Source: CAVSZB01 sp964420395 (GTDB lineage Bacteria > Krumholzibacteriota > Krumholzibacteriia > LZORAL124-64-63). Taken from it: a DNA stretch of 27,087 nt. The notes under the pieces are model-generated. The model searched no databases. It was not told the origin of the DNA and saw nothing but the letters and a program-made list of their open reading frames with translations. The translations under genes were made by a program, and so were the position numbers. Below, in pieces: positions 1 to 5,923 of the stretch (within the stretch, counting starts at the first letter, position 1; each line of letters opens with the position of its first letter). The DNA lies in the NCBI GenBank assembly GCA_964420395.1, contig CAYQTJ010000026.1, positions 1-27,087 on the forward strand, written 5' to 3'.

Positions 1-231
1 ATCCGGGCGGAGCACCTGCCGCCCGAGGTCGCCGCCGGCGCCGCCGGGCCGGGGCGCGGGCTGGCCGGCGCCCCGCCGCACAGCCCGGCCGAGCGCGATC
101 TCATCGCCGCGGCGCTCGCGCGCACCGGCTGGCACCGGACGCGCGCCGCCCGCCAGCTCGGCATCGACCGTTCGACGCTCTGGCGCAAGATCCGGGAACA
201 CGGGCTGCGGCCCGGGGACGAGCCGGCGTAG
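1..231 (+). CDS. C-terminal end of NtrC/Fis-type regulator (partial)
   Basis: The frame is open from base 1 and stops at TAG 229-231, giving 76 residues; the 5' part lies outside the window. After a Pro/Ala/Gly-rich linker comes a Fis-type helix-turn-helix: ERDLIAAALARTGWHRTRAA followed by RQLGIDRSTLWRKI and a short tail. This is the usual DNA-binding end of sigma-54-dependent activators, whose AAA+ domain would lie upstream. The next gene starts 23 nt after the stop on the same strand, so they are probably co-transcribed. The HTH class is seen directly; assignment to the sigma-54 activator family is inferred from the linker-HTH layout. A stand-alone Fis-like factor is less likely because open sequence extends left through the edge. 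Confidence 0.85.
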   Translation: MRAEHLPPEVAAGAAGPGRGLAGAPPHSPAERDLIAAALARTGWHRTRAARQLGIDRSTLWRKIREHGLRPGDEPA

Positions 232-254
232 CCGCGCCGGGAAAGGGGACGGAC

Positions 255-1097
255 GTGAGCAGCACGGCGCAGAAATGGTTGCTCGGTTGCGGCATCGGCT
301 GTGGCGTGGTGGTCCTCCTGATCGCCATGGTCATCGGCGGCGGGGTCTGGTTCGCGCGCGGGCTGAAGGGGCGTTTCGACACGGCCACCAGCAGGGGCAC
401 GGAACTGTCGACGCGGTTCGGCGAGCCGGAGGACTGGACGCCGCCCGCCGACGGCGCGCCGGCGGCGGCCCGGATCGAGTCCTTCCTGGCCGTGCGCGAC
501 TCGCTCCGCGAGACGCACGCGCGCTTCGCCGAGACGTTCGACGCGTTCCGCCGGGTGGGCGACAAGCAGCAGGCCCGGCGCTTCGGCGACATCCTGCGCG
601 CCGTGCGCGGCGGGATGTCGATCGCGCCGCTGCTGGGGGACCTCTTCGGGCGGCGCAATTCGGCGCTGAACTCCGTCGGCATGGGGATGGGGGAGTACTC
701 GTACATCTACGCGCTCGGCTACTACGGCTTCCTCGGCAAGTCGCCCGACGCCGGCCCGAAGAACATCCATGTCGACGCCGACGCGGACGATCACGACCGC
801 GGCCGCGATGTCCGCCCCCGCCTGCACCGCCAGCTGCTGGCCCAGCTGCGCAATCAGCTCGCCGCGGTCGCCGCGACGCCGGCGGCCGCCGCCTGGCGCG
901 ACACGCTCACCGCCGAGATCGCCCGCCTCGAGCGGGACGATCGCCGCCTGCCGTGGGAGGAGGGACTGCCGCCGGCGATCGCGGCCGCCTTCGCCCCGTT
1001 CCGCGAGCGCCTGGAAGCGGCCTGGAGCGAAGACAGCAACGTGTTCGAACTGGCCGTGGCGAAGCAGGAGGGCCACAGCCTGACCGTCGAGCAGTGA
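255..1097 (+). CDS. Membrane-anchored protein of unknown function
   Basis: I do not recognise this 280-residue protein. It starts at GTG 255 behind the purine-rich stretch GAAAGGGGACGGA. One N-terminal transmembrane helix (about residues 9-34, rich in Gly/Val/Ile and containing two Cys) is followed by RGLKGRF, so the rest is probably extracytoplasmic. A helix-rich region (about 70-120) leads into a glycine/aromatic stretch around residues 138-160 with GMGMGEYSYIYALGYYGFLG, which could be a structural or membrane-associated motif. The C-terminal third is Arg/Ala-rich and predicted helical (LRNQLAAV, LTAEIARLERD), ending in an acidic tail. It directly follows the regulator fragment and precedes a secreted protein on the same strand. 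An envelope role is plausible but not shown. Confidence 0.75.
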   Translation: MSSTAQKWLLGCGIGCGVVVLLIAMVIGGGVWFARGLKGRFDTATSRGTELSTRFGEPEDWTPPADGAPAAARIESFLAVRDSLRETHARFAETFDAFRRVGDKQQARRFGDILRAVRGGMSIAPLLGDLFGRRNSALNSVGMGMGEYSYIYALGYYGFLGKSPDAGPKNIHVDADADDHDRGRDVRPRLHRQLLAQLRNQLAAVAATPAAAAWRDTLTAEIARLERDDRRLPWEEGLPPAIAAAFAPFRERLEAAWSEDSNVFELAVAKQEGHSLTVEQ

Positions 1098-1186
1098 CGC
1101 CCGGCGCCGCTTCCGCGTAACCCGGGGCCGCCGGATCGCGTAGGGGGGAAACCCCGATGCGGGCATCCGAACCCCGGGAGGTCGAC

Positions 1187-1810
1187 ATGCGAAAGAGAGC
1201 ACTCTCCGCCCTGGCGCTGGCGGCGCTGGCCGTGGCGGTCGCGCCGGCACAGGCCGGCCACCGCCACGAGGGCCGCGCGGACCGGCACCATGACCGCCAC
1301 GTCACCCACGGCCACGGCATGGACAGCGACTGGGAGGGCGACACCCTCGTGCTCACGGACGGGGCCGGCGCCGGCGACCGCGTCACCATCACCCCCGCCG
1401 GCGACCTGGCCGTCTCCGGCGAGCCGGTGGCGCTGGCGGGCGGCGAGCGCCGCCTGGTGCAGGACTTCTACGGCGGCTACCTGAAGATCGAGGAGGAGGC
1501 CGCCGTCCTCGGCGCGGAAGGGGCGAAGCTGGGCGCGGCCGGCGCGGCGCTCGCCGCCCGGGCGCTGGCCGGGGTGGCCCGCCTCGCCCGCGACGACTAC
1601 GACGAGGAGGATCTGGAGCGCGAGATGGAGGCCGAGGCGGCCCGGATGGAGTCGAGGGGGACCGAACTCGAGAGGCGCGGCGAGGCGATCGAGTCGCTGG
1701 TCGACGACCTGCGCGGGACGGTGGCGGAGCTGCGCGGGCGGATCCCGGAGCTCGGCGCCCTCGACTGGTTCCGGATTGACGGCGACGGCGAGTCGCCGGG
1801 GGACGAGTGA
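1187..1810 (+). CDS. Secreted His-rich protein, possibly DUF2884/YggN-like
   Basis: The start is placed at ATG 1187, not the in-frame ATG at 1157, because GGGAGG lies 5 nt upstream and translation from here opens directly with a signal peptide (MRKRALSALALAALAVAVAPAQA, cleavage after AQA). The mature N-terminus is histidine-rich (GHRHEG, RHHDRH, THGHG) and could bind metal. Next comes LVLTDGAG...DRVTITPAGDLAVSG, then an ERRLVQDFYGGYLKIEEEA segment and a long helical/coiled-coil region (about residues 115-190) with alternating Glu and Arg. The pattern of a short beta element with a TP.G.L...G motif followed by helices resembles the DUF2884 (YggN) periplasmic family; this is a pattern-level judgement. 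Product length is 207 residues. It ends 24 nt before a convergent gene. Confidence 0.7.
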   Translation: MRKRALSALALAALAVAVAPAQAGHRHEGRADRHHDRHVTHGHGMDSDWEGDTLVLTDGAGAGDRVTITPAGDLAVSGEPVALAGGERRLVQDFYGGYLKIEEEAAVLGAEGAKLGAAGAALAARALAGVARLARDDYDEEDLEREMEAEAARMESRGTELERRGEAIESLVDDLRGTVAELRGRIPELGALDWFRIDGDGESPGDE

Positions 1811-1815
1811 GGGGA

Positions 1816-1830
1816 CGCCCGGCGCGGGCG
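1816..1830. terminator. Small GC hairpin between convergent genes
   Basis: The 24-nt gap between the convergent genes ending at 1810 (+) and 1835 (-) contains a perfect 6-bp inverted repeat, CGCCCG/CGGGCG, with a 3-nt GCG loop. It has no T-tract on either side, so it is at best a weak bidirectional terminator. Confidence 0.3.
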
Positions 1831-1834
1831 CGCC

Positions 1835-2302
1835 TCAGCGCCCCCCGGTCGAGACCGCGAGCGAGGCCAGCAGGTCGTCCAGGGCCCGCGCGGTGCGGCG
1901 GCGCATCCCCGCGATCATGAGGGGAGACAGGATCAGCCACGGGACCAGCGCCAGCGCCGCCTGGGGCGGCAGGGGGTTGCCGCGGCCGGCGCCGGAGAGC
2001 AGCCAGGCCACGCCGAAGGCGACGAGCATCGCGAGCGGCAGGGCGATCAGGAGGCGGGTCAGCGCTCGCACCCCGCCGTAGTCGGCTTCCAGGCGCAGAT
2101 CGCGGCCGCTGCGGGTCAGCACGATCCGCCCGGCCCCCGTGAGCGGATTCTGCTTGGAGCTGGTCATGCCGCGGCCGACCGCCACGAGCGACTGGGCGTC
2201 GCGGCGCTCGAGCCGGAATCCGTTGGCGACCAGGACCTGCGCGGCGAGGTCGAAGGCGGGGGCCGGGTCGCCGGCGCAGGACCGGGTGAGGTCGATCTGC
2301 AT
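1835..2302 (-). CDS. Two-TM membrane protein, last gene of the SPFH operon
   Basis: This 155-residue protein starts at ATG 2302 with GGGAGAG upstream. The N-terminal ~80 residues form a soluble alpha/beta-looking domain (DLTRSCAGDPAPAFDLAAQVLVANGFRLE..., LVAVGRGMTSSKQNPLTGAGRIVL, LRLEADYGGV), suggesting repeated beta strands as in small membrane-associated sensor domains. Two transmembrane helices follow at about residues 84-106 and 116-134. An Arg-rich turn and an amphipathic helix (RRRTARALDDLLASLA) close the protein. It lies 17 nt downstream of the ribbon-helix-helix gene and on the same strand, so it is the third gene of the SPFH-RHH unit. I do not recognise a named family; the function may be tied to the SPFH protein. 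Confidence 0.75.
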   Translation of the reverse strand: MQIDLTRSCAGDPAPAFDLAAQVLVANGFRLERRDAQSLVAVGRGMTSSKQNPLTGAGRIVLTRSGRDLRLEADYGGVRALTRLLIALPLAMLVAFGVAWLLSGAGRGNPLPPQAALALVPWLILSPLMIAGMRRRTARALDDLLASLAVSTGGR

Positions 2303-2319
2303 GGTTCTCTCCCGTGGCG

Positions 2320-2517
2320 TCAGTCGTCCGGCGGCTCAGCGGCGGGAGCGGCCGGGGGATCCGCCGCGCTCCCGCCCTCCCTCTCGCGCAAGGCCCGCCT
2401 GAGCACGAACTCGATCTGACCGTTGAGGGAGCGCAGTTCGGCGTCGGCCCAGCGGCGCAGGTCGTCGTGGAGGTCCGCCGGCAGGCGGAGCAGGAACGCT
2501 TTCTTCTCCACGGCCAT
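2320..2517 (-). CDS. Ribbon-helix-helix (Arc/CopG-like) DNA-binding protein
   Basis: This 65-residue protein has the ribbon-helix-helix layout: a short beta strand (KKAFLLRLP, residues 5-13), helix A (ADLHDDLRRWADAE) and helix B (SLNGQIEFVLRRALRERE), then a Pro/Ala-rich acidic tail. LRLP...LH..LR.WA.......N..IE.VLR.AL is the Arc-family core, in which the dimer inserts a two-stranded ribbon into the DNA major groove. It sits between the SPFH gene (78 nt upstream) and the two-TM gene (17 nt downstream), an arrangement in which the small repressor could autoregulate the operon. The operon promoter carries ATGATAT repeats 11 bp apart that would suit two RHH dimers. No toxin gene is adjacent, so a classical toxin-antitoxin role is not supported. 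Confidence 0.85.
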   Translation of the reverse strand: MAVEKKAFLLRLPADLHDDLRRWADAELRSLNGQIEFVLRRALREREGGSAADPPAAPAAEPPDD

Positions 2518-2595
2518 GGCGCTCCCTCGCGCAGGCGCCCGGTCCTCCGTGGGCGGGTCGGCCCGGTCGCCGACCCGCCCGCGCGGCCGGGTCCG

Positions 2596-3462
2596 CTACT
2601 GGTACAGCGTGCCGGTGTTCACGACCGGCGCCGCGGCCCGCTCGCTGCACAGCACCACCAGCAGGTTGCTCACCATGGCGGCCTTGCGCTCGTCGTCGAG
2701 CTGGACGATCGCCTTGCGGCTCAGCTCGGCCAGCGCCATCTCCACCATCCCGACCGCCCCCTCGACGATCTTCTGCCTGGCCGCCACGATCGCGGTCGCC
2801 TGCTGCCGCTGCAGCATCGCCCCGGCGATCTCCGAGGCGTAGGCGAGGTGGCTGAGGCGCGCCTCGGTCACCGTCACCCCGGCCCGCCCCAGCCGCTCCT
2901 GGAGCTCTTTCTGAAGGTGCGTGTTGATCTGGTCGGTCGCGCCGCGCAGCGTCAGCTCGGCCTCGGAGCGGTCGTACGGATACGAGCTGGCCAGGTGGCG
3001 GATCGCCGCCTCGCTCTGCGTGGTGACGTAGTTGTGGTAGTCGTCCACGTCGAACAGCGCCTCGGAGGTGTTGTGCACCTTCCAGACGATCACCGCGGCG
3101 ATCTCGATCGGATTGCCGATCAGGTCGTTGACCTTGATCTTCTCGCTGACGAGGTTCCGCATCCGCAGCGAGATCTTGATCTTCCGGTAGAAGGGGTTGG
3201 CCCACCGGAACCCGTTGTCCTTCACGGTCCCCTTGTAGGCGCCGAACAGCAGCAGCACGGCCGCCTCGTTGGGGTTCACGATGAAGAAGCCGGCGCTGTG
3301 CAGGAGCGCCGCGAACAGCAGCAGCGTTCCCCAGAGCGCGTTGACCGGCAGGCCGGTGCGGATGATCGACAGGAAGGACGCCACGGCCGCCAAGTAGAGC
3401 AGGATGTTCAGGAACAGATGGGGCCACCCCGACGCGACCTTGCGCAGCCTCTCCTCGTGCAT
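2596..3462 (-). CDS. SPFH (stomatin/prohibitin-like) membrane protein
   Basis: The start is ATG 3462, preceded by GAGGGAGG at 8 nt spacing. A longer in-frame start at 3573 is rejected because it lies inside the promoter. The product has 288 residues. Two hydrophobic helices (about 13-33 and 41-59) are followed by GFFIVNPNEAAVLLLFGAYKGTVKDNGFRWANPF, the typical opening of an SPFH/Band-7 domain, which continues to about residue 215 with VNDLIGNPIEIAAVIVW. A Glu/Arg/Ala-rich helical tail (about 195-265: LQKELQERL, MLQRQQATAIVAARQKIVEG) would drive oligomerisation. SPFH proteins form large membrane-associated ring or cage assemblies that organise membrane microdomains or chaperone membrane proteases. 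It is the first gene of a three-gene unit with an RHH regulator and a two-TM protein. Confidence 0.93.
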   Translation of the reverse strand: MHEERLRKVASGWPHLFLNILLYLAAVASFLSIIRTGLPVNALWGTLLLFAALLHSAGFFIVNPNEAAVLLLFGAYKGTVKDNGFRWANPFYRKIKISLRMRNLVSEKIKVNDLIGNPIEIAAVIVWKVHNTSEALFDVDDYHNYVTTQSEAAIRHLASSYPYDRSEAELTLRGATDQINTHLQKELQERLGRAGVTVTEARLSHLAYASEIAGAMLQRQQATAIVAARQKIVEGAVGMVEMALAELSRKAIVQLDDERKAAMVSNLLVVLCSERAAAPVVNTGTLYQ

Positions 3463-3563
3463 CGCTCTTGCCTCCCTCGGTCTTGGCGGCGCGGTGAGCG
3501 CGGCGCCGTTCGGCCCGGTCCCTGGCAGGGGATATCGGGCGTGATCCCTGTCGCTATAGCAAA

Positions 3564-3584
3564 ATGATATCATTAAAATATCAT
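3564..3584 (-). promoter_or_regulatory. Candidate RHH operator overlapping spacer and -10
   Basis: Minus-strand ATGATAT occurs at 3578-3584 and again at 3567-3573, exactly 11 bp apart, about one helical turn. The second copy extends to the palindrome ATGATATCAT (3564-3573), which covers the -10 box. Phased short repeats over a promoter are typical of Arc/CopG/MetJ-class operators, and an RHH protein is encoded in the operon. Binding is inferred, not shown. Confidence 0.6.
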
Positions 3585-3592
3585 GCTGTCAA
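3564..3592 (-). promoter_or_regulatory. Sigma70-type promoter of the SPFH-RHH operon
   Basis: On the minus strand TTGACA (3587-3592, perfect -35) is separated by exactly 17 nt from TATCAT (3564-3569, -10). It sits in an AT-rich island within very GC-rich DNA. The predicted start near 3557 gives a leader of about 95 nt before the SPFH ATG at 3462. Confidence 0.88.
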
Positions 3593-3636
3593 GGGGCCGG
3601 AATGGCCGCGCCGTCCGCGCCCGGCCCCCAAAGGGA

Positions 3637-3664
3637 CGGCCCCCGCCCGAAGGGGCGGGGGCCG
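3637..3664 (-). terminator. Strong hairpin terminator of the cysteine-repeat gene
   Basis: A perfect 12-bp inverted repeat (left arm 3637-3648, right arm 3653-3664) encloses a 4-nt loop that reads CTTC on the minus strand. Minus-strand sequence after the stem is TCCCTTTGG, so the T-tract is short. It lies 53 nt past the stop of the minus-strand gene ending at 3717 and insulates the SPFH promoter just downstream. Confidence 0.78.
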
Positions 3665-3716
3665 ATCGCCGGACGCCGGGACGAGGGGCCGGCGCCCTAT
3701 CCCTTTTCCGGTCTCG

Positions 3717-4358
3717 TCAGGAGGTGCCCTTGTCGCCCGACTTGGCCTCGGGGGCGGCGGCGCCCTTCGCGGCGCCGTGCAGCTGGCACTTGGCCGGATC
3801 GCAGTTCTTGGGGTCGCACGCCTTGCCGTCGGCCTTCATGGCGGCCATGTGGGCGCACTTGGCGGGGTCGCACTTGCCGTCCTTGGCCATGGCGGCGCAG
3901 GCGGCCGGATCGCACGCCTTGCCGTCGGTCTTCATGGCGGCCGTCTGGGCACACTTGGCGGGATCGCACTTGCCGTCCTTGGCCATGGCGGCGCAGGCGG
4001 CCGGGTCGCAGCCCTTGCCGGCGGCGGCGGCCATCGCCTTGCCGGCGCAGGCGGCCTTGCCCTCCGCCGTCGCGGCGGTCGCCGCGCCGGCGCAGCTCTT
4101 GCCCTCGGCCTTCATCGCGGCGGCCTGGGGGCACTTCGCCGGGTCGCAGCCCTTGCCGTCGGCAACGGCGGCGTGCGCGGCGCAGGCGGCCTTGCCGTCG
4201 GTCGCTGCCTGCACGGCGTGGCCGGTGCAACCGCCCTTATCCGCGGCGGCGGCCGCGGCCTTGTCCTTGGCGCACTCCGGTCCGCCCGCCGTCAGAACCC
4301 CGGCGGCCAGCACGGAGATCGCGAGGATCAGCAGGGTTCCTTTGAAGAAGCTTCGCAT
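3717..4358 (-). CDS. Secreted cysteine-rich tandem-repeat protein (possible metal binder)
   Basis: A 213-residue protein starting at ATG 4358 (AAAGGA about 9 nt upstream). Residues 1-24 are a signal peptide or N-terminal anchor (MRSFFKGTLLILAISVLAAG). The remainder is Ala/Lys/Asp/Gly-rich and carries 18 cysteines: 29, 44, 59, 71, 76, 89, 104, 117, 122, 131, 136, 149, 154, 163, 168, 181, 186 and 191. Many form C-x4-C pairs in the motif CDPAKC or CDPAAC. A 32-residue unit (residues 113-144, 145-176, partial 177-191) repeats almost perfectly, with DGKACDPAACAAMAKDGK then CDPAKCAHMAAMK. Evenly spaced Cys plus Met and His suggest binding of soft metals such as Cu or Zn, or a disulfide/thiol role in the periplasm. 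I know no named family. The unit has its own promoter and terminator. Confidence 0.85.
   Translation of the reverse strand: MRSFFKGTLLILAISVLAAGVLTAGGPECAKDKAAAAAADKGGCTGHAVQAATDGKAACAAHAAVADGKGCDPAKCPQAAAMKAEGKSCAGAATAATAEGKAACAGKAMAAAAGKGCDPAACAAMAKDGKCDPAKCAQTAAMKTDGKACDPAACAAMAKDGKCDPAKCAHMAAMKADGKACDPKNCDPAKCQLHGAAKGAAAPEAKSGDKGTS
3786..4022 (-). repeat. 96-bp in-gene tandem repeat (2.5 copies)
   Basis: Copies lie at 3927-4022 and 3831-3926, with a partial third at 3786-3830. They are nearly identical at the DNA level (for example GTCGGTCTTCATGGCGG against GTCGGCCTTCATGGCGG), indicating recent duplication or gene conversion. Each copy encodes a 32-residue unit with four cysteines. Being in frame, copy number could change without breaking the gene. 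Confidence 0.9.
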
Positions 4359-4437
4359 TCGTCATGTCCTTTCGACGCGGGCACCCACGGTCGCGCCCGG
4401 TTCTGGCGTGACTATCGACCAGAAATCCTAGGCGATT

Positions 4438-4466
4438 AGTATATAAATGGCGCTCCCCGGAGGCAA
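4438..4466 (-). promoter_or_regulatory. Sigma70-type promoter of the cysteine-repeat gene
   Basis: On the minus strand TTGCCT (4461-4466) is followed after 17 nt by TATACT (4438-4443), within the AT-rich stretch TTTATATACTAATC. The predicted start near 4431 gives a leader of about 70 nt. The -10 is strong and the -35 matches 4 of 6 positions. Confidence 0.65.
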
Positions 4467-4515
4467 GCCCGTTAACCGCCTCGGAAGATCCGGCGGCAGC
4501 GCGACTCCGGGGAGC
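4452..4515 (-). terminator. Inverted repeat after pepT, possible terminator
   Basis: GCTCCCCGGAG at 4452-4462 is the exact reverse complement of CTCCGGGGAGC at 4505-4515, with a 42-nt loop that itself contains CCGCC/GGCGG. It lies 52 nt past the pepT stop and could end that transcript. The arm overlaps the -35 box of the next gene, so it might also be regulatory. No T-tract follows immediately, although ATTTATAT follows the inner arm on the minus strand. Confidence 0.35.
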
Positions 4516-4567
4516 CGGGGCATGCATACAGGGGGGGCCGGGAGAAGTTCCCCGCGACCCCGCGCGC

Positions 4568-5827
4568 TCAGGCGCTCTTTTCCAGCCAGACGGCGATCGT
4601 GTGCAGGATGGTCCGGGTCGCCAGTTCCATGTCCTTCTCGCAGATCCACTCGCCGAAGCTGTGGAAGCTCTGCTCGCCGGTGAACAGGTTGGGGGTCGGC
4701 AGCCCCTTCGCGGAGAGGACCGCCCCGTCGGTGCCGCCGCGGATCGACCCGAGCCTCGGCTCCATGCCGGCCCGCCGGATCCCCTCGATCGCATAGGCCA
4801 CCGCGCGCGGCTCCTTCTCGAGGTCGTACTTCATGTTCCGGTAGTACTCCTTGACCTCGAACTTGACCTCGGAGCCGGGCCAGCCGGCCGCCGCCTCCCG
4901 CGCGAGCTTCAGGATGAGCTCTTCCTTCGGCTTGAGCTGACCGGCGTCGAAGTCGCGCACCAGCAGGTTGACCTTCGTGGCGGACGCATTGCCCTCGATG
5001 CTGATCGGGTGGACGTAGCCCTGCTTGCCGGCCGTCGTCTCGGGGGCGAGGTCGCGGGGGAGGCTGGCCACGAAGTCGGCGGCCACCTTGATCGACGGGA
5101 CCATCTTGCCCTTGGCGTAGCCGGGGTGGATGTCCCGGCCGACGAAGGTCACGATCGCGGTGTCGGCGCTGAACGTCTCGTCCTCGACCTCGCCGCGCGG
5201 GCCGCCGTCCATCGTGTAGCCGACCGTGGCGCCGAAGGCGGCCACGTCGAAGTGCTTCACGCCGGCGCCCACCTCTTCGTCCGGAGTGAAGGCCACCTTC
5301 ACCGGGCCGTGCTTGAAGCCGGGGTTCTCGACCAGGCGGGTGATCGCCTCCATGATCTCGGCCACGCCCGCCTTGTCGTCGGCGCCGAGCAGCGTGGTGC
5401 CGTCCGAGGTGATGATCGTCTCGCCGATGCACTCGGACAGGTAGGGGTTGTCGGACGCCTTGATCACGTGGCCGGACGGCAGCCTGATGTCGCCGCCGGG
5501 GTACTTCGCGTGGAACGTGGGCTTGACGTTCTCGCCCGACACCTCCGGATAGGTGTCCATGTGGGCGATGAAGGCGATGGCGGGGACCTTCTGCCCCTCC
5601 GGGCAGTTCGCCGGCAGCGTCGCCGTCACGTAGCCGTACTTGTCCAGGTCGGCGCTCTTCAGGCCGAGATCGCGCAGTTCCTGGACCAGCACGCGGGCCA
5701 GGTCGAGCTGGCGGGCGGTGGAGGGGTAGGTCTCGGCCCCCTCCTGCGAGGTCGTGTGGATCTTCGCGTACTTCACGAAACGCTCCACCAGGGTCGGGAA
5801 GCGCGACTCCTTGCTGCGCTCGAGCAT
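4568..5827 (-). CDS. pepT: Peptidase T (tripeptide aminopeptidase, M20B)
   Basis: A 419-residue protein starting at ATG 5827 with TGGAGG 8 nt upstream. It is a cytoplasmic di-zinc aminopeptidase that removes the N-terminal residue of tripeptides. All expected M20 metal and catalytic positions are visible: H89 and D91 in AHMDT, D150 in LGADDKAG, E184/E185 in TPDEEVG, D207 in TMDGGP and H389 in FHSFGEW. NPYLSECIGETIITSDGTTLLGADDK and SIRGGTDGA are characteristic of PepT rather than of other M20 enzymes, and the length matches the family (about 400-420). The dimerisation lid spans roughly residues 215-320. It is monocistronic here and lies between the ArnT-like cassette and the cysteine-repeat gene. 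I see no convincing promoter in the 96 nt upstream, only weak matches. Confidence 0.96.
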   Translation of the reverse strand: MLERSKESRFPTLVERFVKYAKIHTTSQEGAETYPSTARQLDLARVLVQELRDLGLKSADLDKYGYVTATLPANCPEGQKVPAIAFIAHMDTYPEVSGENVKPTFHAKYPGGDIRLPSGHVIKASDNPYLSECIGETIITSDGTTLLGADDKAGVAEIMEAITRLVENPGFKHGPVKVAFTPDEEVGAGVKHFDVAAFGATVGYTMDGGPRGEVEDETFSADTAIVTFVGRDIHPGYAKGKMVPSIKVAADFVASLPRDLAPETTAGKQGYVHPISIEGNASATKVNLLVRDFDAGQLKPKEELILKLAREAAAGWPGSEVKFEVKEYYRNMKYDLEKEPRAVAYAIEGIRRAGMEPRLGSIRGGTDGAVLSAKGLPTPNLFTGEQSFHSFGEWICEKDMELATRTILHTIAVWLEKSA

Positions 5828-5923
5828 CGATCAGCCTCCAGGGGAACGGGAAGGCGGACACCGGGCGGGGATACTGATTTCGCCGCATCCAAGAAACAAC
5901 CGCCGGGGGCCGTGTGCAAGGGC

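Noticed and set aside
2320..2517. Antitoxin of a toxin-antitoxin pair
   Set aside because: The RHH protein has no adjacent small toxin; both neighbours are membrane proteins of a conserved-looking module.
3463..3573. Longer SPFH protein starting at ATG 3573
   Set aside because: The start lies within the -10/spacer region of a clear promoter, the added sequence is not conserved-looking, and ATG 3462 has a good ribosome site.
3786..4022. Repeat array as a possible CRISPR
   Set aside because: The 96-bp units are contiguous, in frame and encode conserved cysteine motifs, with no unique spacers.
5828..5923. Promoter for pepT
   Set aside because: TTGTTT near 5894 has no -10 box at proper spacing better than 3 of 6 matches.
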